Source: Phormidesmis priestleyi ULC007 (GTDB taxonomy: Bacteria > Cyanobacteriota > Cyanobacteriia > Leptolyngbyales > Leptolyngbyaceae). Taken from it: DNA of 47,745 nucleotides. The notes below the pieces were generated by a model, which had not been told where the DNA came from, searched no databases, and was given only the letters and a program-made list of their open reading frames with translations. The stretch lies in contig NZ_MPPI01000039.1 in assembly GCF_001895925.1 (NCBI RefSeq), positions 1 through 47,745 on the forward strand, read 5' to 3'. The number at the start of each line of letters is the position of its first letter. Positions within the stretch are counted from its first letter, which is position 1. Positions 1 through 8,051 of this stretch are shown here, one piece after another. The position numbers were made by a program, and so were the translations under genes.

Positions 1-468
1 GGTAGAGATATTGATCCATCCGCGTGATCTCGCTCGGCATCTCTGCTTGAGCCAGCGTCTGTTGGGCAGACAGGGCGTAAGCGGTTTTGGTTTCCACATC
101 CACCACCCCCACTAACGAGATCTCTAAGCCTTTCTCTACCCGGCTAGCACAACCATTCCAATACCAGTCGATGCCCTCCGTCGCCTTGCCGCTCTTGGGA
201 ATAAACGAGCTATCCATCACCAACAGCAACGCCTGTTCTGTCCTAGCTCCAAGGTTGACCAGTTCGACATTGAACGAGGTGAAGTCAAACTCCGCCCCGA
301 AGTGCCGTCGGTACGTCTTCTCATGCAACTCACTATAGCGGCTCAAATTCGTGAAGTTGACCTTGCCGCAGACAATCAGAATCGTTGAAAACAGCGTCAC
401 GAAAAAGGTCACTTGCGGTTTGCGAAAACGCCCACTTTGGTCAGTAGGCTCTGTACAATGGCTTCCAT
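1..468 (-). pseudogene. DDE-type transposase, 5' part, frameshifted and cut by window edge
   Basis: Read on the minus strand from the ATG at 468, the first codons give MEAIVQSLLTKVG, then hit a stop. Moving to the neighbouring frame near 430-433 restores a long open frame beginning RFRKPQVTFFV and running to the left edge. It includes VNFTNLSRYSELHEKTYRR and VMDSSFIPKSG, where the Asp is the likely first DDE residue, followed by GLEISLVGVVD. This resembles IS4-like transposases that are common in cyanobacteria. One missing base would explain the shift, so the copy is inactive, uses programmed frameshifting, or carries a sequencing error. The C-terminal half lies outside the window. The family call rests on motif memory; the transposase identity is fairly secure. 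Confidence 0.7.
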
Positions 469-523
469 AGCTATCTATCCGGTGCGCTTGATTTAGTAGT
501 TGCACCCTATCCGATGGATAGCT
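469..523. repeat. probable IS end or junction with imperfect inverted repeat
   Basis: Between the transposase start and the next gene are two related, partly inverted motifs: AGCTATCTATCC near 469-480 and CTATCCGATGGATAG at 507-521. The second is itself a near-perfect palindrome (CTATCC/GGATAG around GAT). This is where the right terminal repeat of the insertion element would be expected, but the other end is outside the window, so the exact boundary cannot be fixed. Confidence 0.35.
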
Positions 524-1470
524 TTTCTGTCAAAAATTGTCCGAACTATTGTGTTAATGACAATATTAAAAATCCAGTTCAAGAAGTCGGTCAGATAGAT
601 TTTGCAGTTTATAATCTATCTGATAAAGATTTTGATAAAGTTCAGATATCTATTGAATTTAAACAAAAGGGGAAGAGCAAACCTTTGAGAATAATATCTC
701 AAGAAATTCCCACTGAATACAAGGATAGTACTAAATTATCTGCATCACAGTCCCTAGCGAGTAATTCAACTAGGAAATATTTTTACAATATAGATATTCT
801 AAATCGCTCTAGTTTTGAAGAATCATCTAAGCCTAATCATGAGTCCTCGGAATTTACTGCTGCTTTTGGAACTCCAGTAAAGCCCGTATTCAAAGCAACT
901 TACACAATCGTAGGTGAGAGGATATCTAACATTGAGGTCGTTCCAAGTGTAAGACTGAAAGAGGTCAACCTTCGCGAAATTTCATACGATTCTGTCAGAG
1001 AGTATGAGATTACTTCTGAAGCAAACTGGTGGAATCTTCTAATGTTGAGATTCCCCATCTTACAGCTCCTTCCTTTTTTGGCACTGTTGTTTTTCTTTTT
1101 TTATGCCTACCACTTTATTTTATGTTTGTTCCTAAGAGTTAGAATTTATCGACAAGAAAAGGAACTTGGTAGCCAGTTCACAGAATTCTTTAAGAAATCA
1201 AACACCTTGAATCAACTACGTTTAATGTCAGATCCAAAAGACATTGCTCAAGAGTTGACAAAAATTAATAGGCAAATACGAAACCAGGAAATTGATACGG
1301 AAATTTTTACAGTTCTAATTGCAGAACTTTCTGAGCCTGAAGCAATAAATAAATTTCAGCAATCTACGGTTTCTGAAATTATTGAGATCTTGCTGAAAAT
1401 TGATCCTAACCCAATGAAATATCAGCTAAATTTTTGGGAGTGGCTCCGTATGGGGATGCGATTCTACTAG
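514..1470 (+). CDS. hypothetical membrane-anchored protein, possibly 5'-truncated
   Basis: The protein is 318 aa and no family is recognised. Residues 20-160 are polar and beta-rich, with runs such as IDFAVYNLSDKDFDKVQISIEF that suggest an Ig-like or adhesion-like fold. A strongly hydrophobic, Phe-rich segment at about 174-207 is one long or two short membrane helices. A charged helical tail (210-318) follows. Codon use is markedly more AT-rich than in neighbours, consistent with recent transfer. The ATG at 514 sits inside the putative IS end and has no clear ribosome binding site. The reading frame is open further upstream, so the native start may have been lost or lies upstream in IS-derived sequence. 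Confidence 0.6.
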   Translation: MDSFSVKNCPNYCVNDNIKNPVQEVGQIDFAVYNLSDKDFDKVQISIEFKQKGKSKPLRIISQEIPTEYKDSTKLSASQSLASNSTRKYFYNIDILNRSSFEESSKPNHESSEFTAAFGTPVKPVFKATYTIVGERISNIEVVPSVRLKEVNLREISYDSVREYEITSEANWWNLLMLRFPILQLLPFLALLFFFFYAYHFILCLFLRVRIYRQEKELGSQFTEFFKKSNTLNQLRLMSDPKDIAQELTKINRQIRNQEIDTEIFTVLIAELSEPEAINKFQQSTVSEIIEILLKIDPNPMKYQLNFWEWLRMGMRFY

Positions 1471-1583
1471 AATGATCCAAAGGAGCAGGAGTTTAATAAA
1501 CGCACCACAACAATCAGTCATCAAAATTCAGATTTTCACAGAAACAAATTGCTCATGCAGGGCGTACAATTTTACTATTTCTT

Positions 1584-2360
1584 ATGTACGACGATACCTG
1601 CCGATTTCTTGCCGAACACTTCTCCTCAGACTTTGCCAGTTGGCTTTTGGGAGAACCTGTCGAAATGACAGAACTCAAGCCCTCTGAACTTTCTCTCGAT
1701 CCGATTCGCACCGATGCCCTGATTCTGCTGCAGTCAGTTGCTTCTTTTTTACATCTAGAGTTTCAAACCCTGCCTAAAGATAATGTTCCATTCCGAATGC
1801 TGGACTACCGTGTGCGTGGGTATCGTAAAGATCCAAGCAAACCGATGCGGCAGGTTGTGATTTACCTGAAGCAAACTGCATCTGAGCGCGTGTATCAAAC
1901 CAGCTTTGAGATGGAGAACACACGCCACGAGTTCGAGGTGGTGAGAATCTGGGAGCAACCCGCAGCCCTGTTCCTGCAATATTCAGGGCTGATCCCCTTT
2001 GCGTCTCTTGGTCAAAGCGCAGACGCAGAGGAAACGTTGCGGCAAGCGGCACAACGGATTAATCAAATTGCAGACTCTGAAGCGCAAGCAAATTTGATAG
2101 CAGCATCAGGGATTTTAGCTGGGTTACGATTAGAGGATGAGGTCGTTTATCAAATCCTACGGAGAGACATCATGCAAGAATCTACCGTTTATCGTTCGAT
2201 TCAGAGAGAGACTCAAGCAGAGAATTCACGAGCGATCGCACTCAATCTTCTGCAAGAAGGTGTACCAATTGAAATTATTGTTCGTAGTACTGGTTTATCG
2301 ATCCAAGAAGTGCAACAACTTCAGCAACAACTCAACGGTTCCTCACAAGGCGGAAGTTGA
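1584..2360 (+). CDS. Rpn-family (PD-(D/E)XK) recombination-promoting nuclease / putative transposase
   Basis: The 258-aa product begins MYDDTCRFLAEHFSSDFASW, a typical start for the cyanobacterial Rpn/YhgA-like family. The nuclease core is visible: Asp44 in RTDALILLQ and the Glu59-x-Gln61 motif in LHLEFQT, followed by MLDYRVRGY. The family's central block (FEVVRIWEQPAALFLQYSGLIPFA) is present. The C-terminus ends in a short helix-turn-helix-like segment (IIVRSTGLSIQEVQQLQQQL) instead of the DUF4351 tail seen in many relatives. Family members are DNA endonucleases linked to RecA-independent recombination in E. coli; the role here is unknown. It lies next to a truncated paralogue and close to an insertion element. 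Confidence 0.85.
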   Translation: MYDDTCRFLAEHFSSDFASWLLGEPVEMTELKPSELSLDPIRTDALILLQSVASFLHLEFQTLPKDNVPFRMLDYRVRGYRKDPSKPMRQVVIYLKQTASERVYQTSFEMENTRHEFEVVRIWEQPAALFLQYSGLIPFASLGQSADAEETLRQAAQRINQIADSEAQANLIAASGILAGLRLEDEVVYQILRRDIMQESTVYRSIQRETQAENSRAIALNLLQEGVPIEIIVRSTGLSIQEVQQLQQQLNGSSQGGS

Positions 2361-2515
2361 TCGATGTACGGAGAGTTGATCGTAAGAAACGGCATAACAA
2401 TCTGCTTGCACCCGACCGTTTAGAGTCTTTTCATTGAGTTCGAGAGGCTATTTGCGGCGGGTGAAGCGAAACGTTATGCACACTTAAAGTCACAGAATGT
2501 TCTCGATCGTTTATT

Positions 2516-2971
2516 TTGGCAGTGCTGCGATCGCATCTAGAAGGGGAATTACGTTACGACTTTGATGTGGTTCGTTTATGGGAGCAACCTGCTTCACTCT
2601 TCCTGCAATATCCTGGACTGCTGCCCTTTGCGGCACTGGGACAGAGTGCAGATCCAGCAGAGATGTTGCGCCAAGTGACTCAAGTTGGGGATCAGATTGA
2701 AGAACCAACGACGCAAGCTAATCTAATGGCAGCCTCAGCGATTTTGGCTGGGTTAAGATTGGAGGAGGACGTGATTTATCGTTTAGTGCAGAGGGACGTT
2801 ATGCAAGAATCTGTGATTTACCGTTCAATTCAGAGAGACGAGAAGCAGGCGATCGCACGCAATCTTTTACGAGGAGGCGTGAACATCAATCTCTTTGCGT
2901 CTTCAACGGGTTTATCGATCGAGGAAGTTCAACAGCTTCAACAGCAAATGAACGAGTCTGCACAAAGTTAA
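2516..2971 (+). pseudogene. truncated second copy of Rpn-family nuclease
   Basis: The 151-aa frame opens with a TTG and aligns with residues of about 112 onward in the preceding gene: YDFDVVRLWEQPASLFLQYPGLLPFA, ANLMAASAILAGLRLEEDV, MQESVIYRSIQRD and STGLSIEEVQQLQQQ. The N-terminal half with the catalytic Asp and ExQ residues is missing, and 2361-2515 contains no recognisable remnant of it. The copy is clearly related to the upstream gene but diverged, so this is an old tandem duplication or a recombination product. It is probably a pseudogene, unless the C-terminal domain is kept as a free regulator. Confidence 0.75.
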
Positions 2972-2993
2972 GCTTTGCCAATCAAACCATTCG

Positions 2994-3518
2994 TTAATTT
3001 GTTGATAACTGAGTGCCGCAGTGAGAGCAGAAGCGATCGCTAACTCTCACAGATTCTCCACACTGAGAACAAAAGCGCTGACCGCTCTGGGGCGTGCCCA
3101 TCTGCATCTGCATATTGCCCATTTTCATTTCCATCGGCTTCATCGGCTGCATGGGCTGCATGGGCTGCATCGGCTCCATCGGCTTGAATGATGAAGCGAT
3201 CGCTTCGGTAGGCTGAAGCGACAGCACCTCTGCGCCTGTCATGTCGGGTAAGTGGCTTAACGTGCCGATGCGTTGAGCTTGCAAACTGACAAATGATTGC
3301 TTTTGGGCTGACTCGATTTGCAAAATGATTCCGGTGCCCGTGCGAAACACTTTGGGCAAGGTTTGCCATTCTCCCGTTTCAAAGTTGCTCTGCTGACTCT
3401 GCTGCTGTCGGGCACTGCCACTCGTCAGCCTGACGATCGTCTGCGTGCCTCGGTTTTCGAGATACAGCCGTTGTCCGGTTCCTAAATCACACTGATAAGC
3501 CATAGTCTGATCCTGCAT
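2994..3518 (-). CDS. C-terminal zinc-ribbon protein with Met/Pro-rich linker
   Basis: The 174-aa product starts at MQDQTMAYQCDLGTGQRLYLENRG; an internal Met at residue 6 is an alternative start. The N-terminal 100 residues look like a compact beta domain. A low-complexity linker at about 113-140 is built from repeated MQPM/MKPM units. The C-terminus carries a double zinc ribbon: CSQC followed 13 residues later by CSHC. Such ribbons bind one zinc ion and usually mediate protein or nucleic acid contact. It is transcribed divergently from the ATP-grasp operon and convergently with the truncated nuclease gene. The function is not known; similar proteins occur in other cyanobacteria. Confidence 0.75.
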   Translation of the reverse strand: MQDQTMAYQCDLGTGQRLYLENRGTQTIVRLTSGSARQQQSQQSNFETGEWQTLPKVFRTGTGIILQIESAQKQSFVSLQAQRIGTLSHLPDMTGAEVLSLQPTEAIASSFKPMEPMQPMQPMQPMKPMEMKMGNMQMQMGTPQSGQRFCSQCGESVRVSDRFCSHCGTQLSTN

Positions 3519-3697
3519 CCTCTCCCTTTTGTTCTATCAATGACTTGGGATGAATGATCGGTCAGCGACTCGATCGCTATATTTCTTCACATGGTTGATC
3601 GCGCTGAAGACAAGATTAAGTATTCACGGCTACAGTTTGAAGTCGTGGTCAACTCTATTCATTAAGAAGTTAACGGTCAAACTTTGGGCGCACGGCT

Positions 3698-5131
3698 GTG
3701 AATTTGCATGATTATGAACCCGGAGATTTCTATGATGAACTGTTTATTGAGCAGGGACAGCCTCGCCTAGATGCGATTCCTCTGGTCGATCGGATCAATT
3801 CGCTGTCGATGGAAGAGTTGCAGCGACGGCAGCAGTCGGCTCAAATTGCGCTGTTTAAAATGGGTGTCACTTTTAACGTTTATGGCGATACGCAAGGCAC
3901 CGAGCGCATCTTTCCGTTTGACATCATTCCTCGCATTGTCTCAGCCAACGAATGGGCAAAGCTAGAAAAAGGTTTAAAGCAGCGCATTTATGCCCTCAAT
4001 CTATTTTTGGCTGACATTTACGACGAGCAAAAAATCATTCGCGATAGTGTAATTCCGGCAGAGCTGATTTATTCGGCAACGGGATTTTTTAAGCAATGTA
4101 TGGGAGTCAAGCCGCCAGAAGGCATCTGGTGCCATATTACCGGGACGGATTTGGTGCGCGATCGTGCAGGTGAATGGTACGTGCTAGAAGACAATCTGCG
4201 CTGCCCGTCAGGAGTCTCTTATGTGCTAGAAAGTCGGCGCGTGATGAAAAGCACTCTGCCGCTCGTCTTTGAGACGATGAATATTCAGCCCGTCGAAGAA
4301 TACCCCAGCCACTTGCTCGAAACGCTGTTGAATTTGGCTCCTCACCATTTGCCCGACCCTACTGTCGTGCTGCTGACTCCTGGAATCTATAACTCGGCTT
4401 ATTTTGAGCAGTCGTTTCTTGCCCAGCAAATGGGAGTCGAACTGGTCGAAGGGCGAGATCTGGTGGTGTCAGATGGCTATTTGCAAATGCGAACGACCAA
4501 GGGTCTCAAGCGGGTTGATGTGGTCTATCGCCGCATTGATGACGACTTTATCGATCCGTTAGCGTTTCGTGCTGATTCTCTCTTAGGCATTCCTGGGCTG
4601 ATGGAAGTCTATCGTGCCGGAAGAGTCGGACTGGCTAATGCTCTGGGTACTGGCGTTGCAGACGACAAAGTGATTTATTCTTTTGTCCCGGCGATGATTC
4701 GCTACTATTTGGGCGAAGAGCCAATTCTGGCCAATGTGCCCACTTATCTCTGCTGGGAGCCGCAGCAACAGAGCCACGTTTTAGCCAACTTAGATAAGCT
4801 GGTGGTCAAATGCGCCAACGAGTCTGGCGGCTATGGAATGTTGATCGGTCCTCACTCAACTCAGGCACAGCGAGACGAATTTGCCGAAAAAATCAAGGCG
4901 CAACCCCGCAATTACATTGCTCAACCAACGCTTTCACTGTCTCGCGTGCCTTCGCTGATCGGCGACCAGTTTGAGGGCTGTCACGTCGATTTGCGTCCTT
5001 ATGTGCTCTACGGTAAAGAGATTTACGTTAATCCGGGTGGGTTGACTCGTGTGGCGCTTAAAAAAGGTTCTCTAGTGGTCAACTCCTCTCAAGGGGGCGG
5101 CAGCAAAGATACGTGGGTCATTTGTCAATAA
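3698..5131 (+). CDS. circularly permuted ATP-grasp protein (DUF404/DUF407 type)
   Basis: The 477-aa protein uses a GTG start. Diagnostic motifs of the circularly permuted ATP-grasp family are present: [20 protein letters not shown] near 160, [15 protein letters not shown] near 370, and [15 protein letters not shown] near 430. The family is predicted to form amide bonds between a carboxylate and an amine at the cost of ATP; the substrate is unknown. It lies 10 bp upstream of the alpha-E gene and close to a transglutaminase, the standard gene set across bacteria, so a shared peptide-modifying pathway is inferred. Length and motifs match the family, with no sign of damage. Confidence 0.93.
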   Translation: MNLHDYEPGDFYDELFIEQGQPRLDAIPLVDRINSLSMEELQRRQQSAQIALFKMGVTFNVYGDTQGTERIFPFDIIPRIVSANEWAKLEKGLKQRIYALNLFLADIYDEQKIIRDSVIPAELIYSATGFFKQCMGVKPPEGIWCHITGTDLVRDRAGEWYVLEDNLRCPSGVSYVLESRRVMKSTLPLVFETMNIQPVEEYPSHLLETLLNLAPHHLPDPTVVLLTPGIYNSAYFEQSFLAQQMGVELVEGRDLVVSDGYLQMRTTKGLKRVDVVYRRIDDDFIDPLAFRADSLLGIPGLMEVYRAGRVGLANALGTGVADDKVIYSFVPAMIRYYLGEEPILANVPTYLCWEPQQQSHVLANLDKLVVKCANESGGYGMLIGPHSTQAQRDEFAEKIKAQPRNYIAQPTLSLSRVPSLIGDQFEGCHVDLRPYVLYGKEIYVNPGGLTRVALKKGSLVVNSSQGGGSKDTWVICQ

Positions 5132-5141
5132 GAAATTCTCT

Positions 5142-6098
5142 ATGCTGAGTCGTGTTGCTGATTCGATTTACTGGCTAAACCGCTACATTGAGCGGGCAGA
5201 AAATATTGCTCGATTTATTGATGTCAATTTGAACTTGTTGTTGGATTCTCCGATCGGAGTCACTCAACAATGGGAGCCGCTGGTGCTAACCACCGGAGAT
5301 TTGCCGCTGTTTAAAGAACGCTATGGCGAGGCGACGGCTGAGAATGTGATCCGATTTCTCACGTTTGACAGCAATTATTCCAATTCGATTTTGTCGTGTT
5401 TGAATTCGGCGAGAAACAATGCCCGATCGGTGCGAGAAATCATCTCGTCAGAAATGTGGCAACAGGTAAACGCCTTCTATTTCATGGTCAAAGAAGCCGC
5501 TCAAGCAGACTCGCCCGGTCAGTTGCCCGAATTTTTTAGTGAAGTGAAACTCGCGAGTCACTTGTTTGCTGGCATCACTAACGCGACCATGACCCACAAT
5601 GAAGGATGGCATTTTGGGCAAATTGGCAGACTTTTAGAACGCGCCGACAAAACCAGCCGGATTCTCGACGTGAAATATTTTATTTTGCTGCCATCAGTGA
5701 AAGATGTCGGCACCACGCTAGATGACTTGCAGTGGATAGCGTTGTTGAGGTCTGCCAGTGCCTACGAGATGTATCGCAAACAAGGTCTGCATCGCATCAC
5801 GCCGATGTCGGTCGCCAAGTTTTTAGTCTTAGAGCGAGAATTTCCGCGATCGATGCGGTTTTGCATTCAGCAAGCCGAGCGATCGCTACATGAGATCACG
5901 GGCACTCCGATCGGCACTTGGTGTAATCCTGCCGAGCGCACGTTGGGGCGGCTGCGATCGGACTTGGATTATCTGACGATCGATGAGATCGTTCACGTCG
6001 GACTGCACGAGTTTCTAGACAGCTTACAGCAGCGGATGAACGAAGTTGGCAAAAATGTTTTCGAGACTTTTTTTGCGTTAGAACCTGCCAATCGATGA
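5142..6098 (+). CDS. alpha-E domain-containing protein (DUF403)
   Basis: The 318-aa all-helical protein begins MLSRVADSIYWLNRYIERAE, the diagnostic N-terminus of the alpha-E family. Conserved internal segments include NARSVREIISSEMWQQVN and HFGQIGRLLERADKTSRILD. The biochemical role is unknown, but it nearly always accompanies the circularly permuted ATP-grasp protein and is sometimes fused to it, so a stable complex or consecutive step is likely. The start lies only 10 bp after the ATP-grasp stop codon, indicating co-transcription and probably translational coupling. Confidence 0.93.
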   Translation: MLSRVADSIYWLNRYIERAENIARFIDVNLNLLLDSPIGVTQQWEPLVLTTGDLPLFKERYGEATAENVIRFLTFDSNYSNSILSCLNSARNNARSVREIISSEMWQQVNAFYFMVKEAAQADSPGQLPEFFSEVKLASHLFAGITNATMTHNEGWHFGQIGRLLERADKTSRILDVKYFILLPSVKDVGTTLDDLQWIALLRSASAYEMYRKQGLHRITPMSVAKFLVLEREFPRSMRFCIQQAERSLHEITGTPIGTWCNPAERTLGRLRSDLDYLTIDEIVHVGLHEFLDSLQQRMNEVGKNVFETFFALEPANR

Positions 6099-6143
6099 TT
6101 AACTGCGAAGTTTGACGTTGCACAATGAGGAATGAAATCGGCT

Positions 6144-6205
6144 GTAGGGGTAGCGCCCCCGTGCCTACCCATGACGGAGGGCAACCACGGGGGGATTGCC
6201 CCTAC
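6144..6205. repeat. interspersed palindromic repeat, GTAGGGG...CCCCTAC hairpin
   Basis: Two arms, GTAGGGGTAGCGCCCCCGTG (6144-6163) and CACGGGGGGATTGCCCCTAC (6186-6205), are inverted repeats matching at 17 of 20 positions, with a short GC-rich loop. GC-rich palindromes of this kind are dispersed in many copies in filamentous cyanobacterial genomes. It lies between the alpha-E and transglutaminase genes and may affect expression of the latter. Confidence 0.7.
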
Positions 6206-6276
6206 CCCAATTATTCCGCTATTCAGCAGTGCCGAATTTTGGATTCTGGTTGTCTGTCAAGATTCAAAATCGCCCA

Positions 6277-7146
6277 ATGTTTTACCAAATCTCACACACC
6301 ACCACTTACAAATACAGTCAGCCTGTGACGTTGCAGCCGCATCTGGTGCGATTGCGACCCCGATCGAACGGCTGGCAAACCCTCAAATTGTTTTCGCTGC
6401 AAGTCACGCCACAGCCGACCGCGCGATCGCAAATCGTGGATCTCGATGGCAACTCGCTGATCAAGCTGTGGTTTGCGCCGCAAAAAACCGAGCAACTGCA
6501 AATTCAAGCTCAGTCTCAGGTTGAAACTCACGAATCGAATCCGTTTAACTATTTGATGGAGCCTTGGGCAGCGCGACTGGCGATCGATTATCCCACTTCA
6601 CTTTTGCTGCAACTTCAGCCTTATCTAACGGGGCAAAACGCCAACTATGCCACCTCGGTTGACCCGATCGCGCTACAACTCGCTCAAGAAATCAGTCACG
6701 AAGTTTCAGGCGACACGGTGAACTTTTTAGCAACCCTCAATCAACGCATTTACGAAAGCTGTAAATATCTGGTTCGCGAAACCGGGAAGCCGCTATCACC
6801 AGGCATCACCTGGACAGAAAAATTGGGATCTTGTCGAGATCTAACGGTGCTGTTTATCGAAGTGTGTCGCTCGATCGGACTCGCGGCACGGTTTGTCAGT
6901 GGCTATCAAGAAGGCGATTTAGATCGAGACGATCGTCATCTTCACGCTTGGGCTGAGGTTTATTTACCGGGCGCGGGGTGGCGAGGCTATGATCCGACGC
7001 ATGGATTAGCGGTCAGCGATCGTCACGTTGCCCTGGTTGCGAGTGCGGTGTCTGATTATGCGGCTCCTGTCTCCGGCAATTTTAGTCGAGTCGGAGACGT
7101 GCAATCCACTATTGACTATCAGATTCAGATTCAAGGACTGTCTTGA
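6277..7146 (+). CDS. transglutaminase-like family protein
   Basis: The start is placed at MFYQISHTTTYKYSQPV (290 aa), because this is the usual N-terminus of the bacterial transglutaminase N-domain; earlier in-frame codons run into the repeat. The transglutaminase core contains the Cys-His-Asp triad: Cys in LGSCRDLTVLFIEVCR, His in RHLHAWAEVYLP, and Asp in GWRGYDPTHG. These enzymes act as cysteine proteases or amide-bond exchangers. Together with the upstream ATP-grasp and alpha-E genes it completes a conserved cluster. The last 16 bp overlap the 3' end of the convergent proteasome-type protease gene. Confidence 0.92.
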   Translation: MFYQISHTTTYKYSQPVTLQPHLVRLRPRSNGWQTLKLFSLQVTPQPTARSQIVDLDGNSLIKLWFAPQKTEQLQIQAQSQVETHESNPFNYLMEPWAARLAIDYPTSLLLQLQPYLTGQNANYATSVDPIALQLAQEISHEVSGDTVNFLATLNQRIYESCKYLVRETGKPLSPGITWTEKLGSCRDLTVLFIEVCRSIGLAARFVSGYQEGDLDRDDRHLHAWAEVYLPGAGWRGYDPTHGLAVSDRHVALVASAVSDYAAPVSGNFSRVGDVQSTIDYQIQIQGLS

Positions 7147-7877
7147 GACTGATCCCAATCGATGTTGGGCATCCGTTCAAACGCCTCATTCAGATAGCCC
7201 TCCCAAAACTTGCGAATCTGAGCGAGATAAGGCGCACCCCGATCGAGCCGCAATTCATAGCGAATTTTAAAACTATCCGCTTCATACATCACCAGATTAA
7301 TCGGCGGGCCGACTGAAATATTAGACTTCATGGTTGAATCGATCGACAGCAGCGCACACTTCGCCGCCGCCTCTAATGACGTGTCGAAATTGAGGACACG
7401 ATCGAGAATCGGCTTGCCATATTTCGCTTCGCCAATCTGCAAAAACGTCGTTTCTTTAGACGCTTGAATGCAGTTGCCCTGACTGTAGAGCATATACAGT
7501 TCCGGTTCTTCACCTTGAATCTGTCCGCCCAGCAAAAACGTGCATTTAAAGTCGATGCGATCTTTTTCGAGCCACGATCGATCCCGTTCTTGAATTTGCC
7601 GCGTTTTGTCGCCGATGTATTGGGCAACTTCATAGAGACTGGGCAAGGTGTGCAAATTAACCGCTTCCTGAGCTTTAATGTCTCGTTTTAACAGCGTCAC
7701 AATTGATTGAGTCACCGCCAAATTGCCCGACGTGCAGAGAAGAATGACGCGATCGCCCGGCAGCGAAAAATCAAACAGTTTTTGGTGAGTCGAAACATAA
7801 TCAACCCCGGCATTTGTGCGCGAGTCGGCAGCCATCACCAAGCCAGCACTAGTTAAAATTCCGAGGCAATAAGTCAT
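7131..7877 (-). CDS. proteasome-type protease (Ntn hydrolase, COG3484 type)
   Basis: The start is chosen at 7877 (248 aa), because the protein then begins MTYCLGILTSAGLVMAADS, placing Thr2 as the N-terminal nucleophile expected once Met is removed. The motif DSRTNAGVDYVSTHQKLF is typical of this proteasome-beta-like bacterial family. It commonly accompanies the ATP-grasp / alpha-E / transglutaminase genes, and here it is convergent with the transglutaminase gene, their ends overlapping by 16 bp. An open frame extends 26 codons upstream but would bury the Thr, so it is rejected. A function in cutting or recycling peptides made by the cluster is an inference. Confidence 0.9.
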   Translation of the reverse strand: MTYCLGILTSAGLVMAADSRTNAGVDYVSTHQKLFDFSLPGDRVILLCTSGNLAVTQSIVTLLKRDIKAQEAVNLHTLPSLYEVAQYIGDKTRQIQERDRSWLEKDRIDFKCTFLLGGQIQGEEPELYMLYSQGNCIQASKETTFLQIGEAKYGKPILDRVLNFDTSLEAAAKCALLSIDSTMKSNISVGPPINLVMYEADSFKIRYELRLDRGAPYLAQIRKFWEGYLNEAFERMPNIDWDQSQDSP

Positions 7878-7931
7878 AAATAAACTGGGAAACCTACAGC
7901 GGTTAGCTATCAAGCAAATCGGGCATTGCAG

Positions 7932-8051
7932 AATCAAGGTAAAGATAAGCTGCAAGCATTAGCAAACTCCTTGCAAAACCAGCATCAGATTCAGGCTTAC
8001 GTCATTCCTCAAGACTTAACCGAGCCTGGCTTGTTGAGTGGCGGTAAATGA
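7932..8051 (+). pseudogene. remnant of a short-chain dehydrogenase/reductase gene
   Basis: The plus-strand frame reads KDKLQALANSLQNQHQIQAY followed by VIPQDLTEPG, then stops with TGA at 8049-8051. This matches the segment after the Rossmann glycine motif in many cyanobacterial SDR proteins (usually R..KL.ALA..L...+.I...VI..DL). The N-terminal cofactor motif and all catalytic residues are missing. The fragment ends exactly where the STAND-like gene begins on the other strand, suggesting that the island was inserted into, or replaced, an SDR gene. It is only about 40 codons long, so the call is tentative. Confidence 0.4.

Noticed and set aside
1472-1687. 71-codon frame between the orphan gene and the Rpn gene
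   Set aside because: Shifts into another frame of the Rpn gene and has no family signal.
7878-7955. N-terminal extension of the proteasome-type protease
   Set aside because: It would remove the free Thr2 nucleophile expected in this family.
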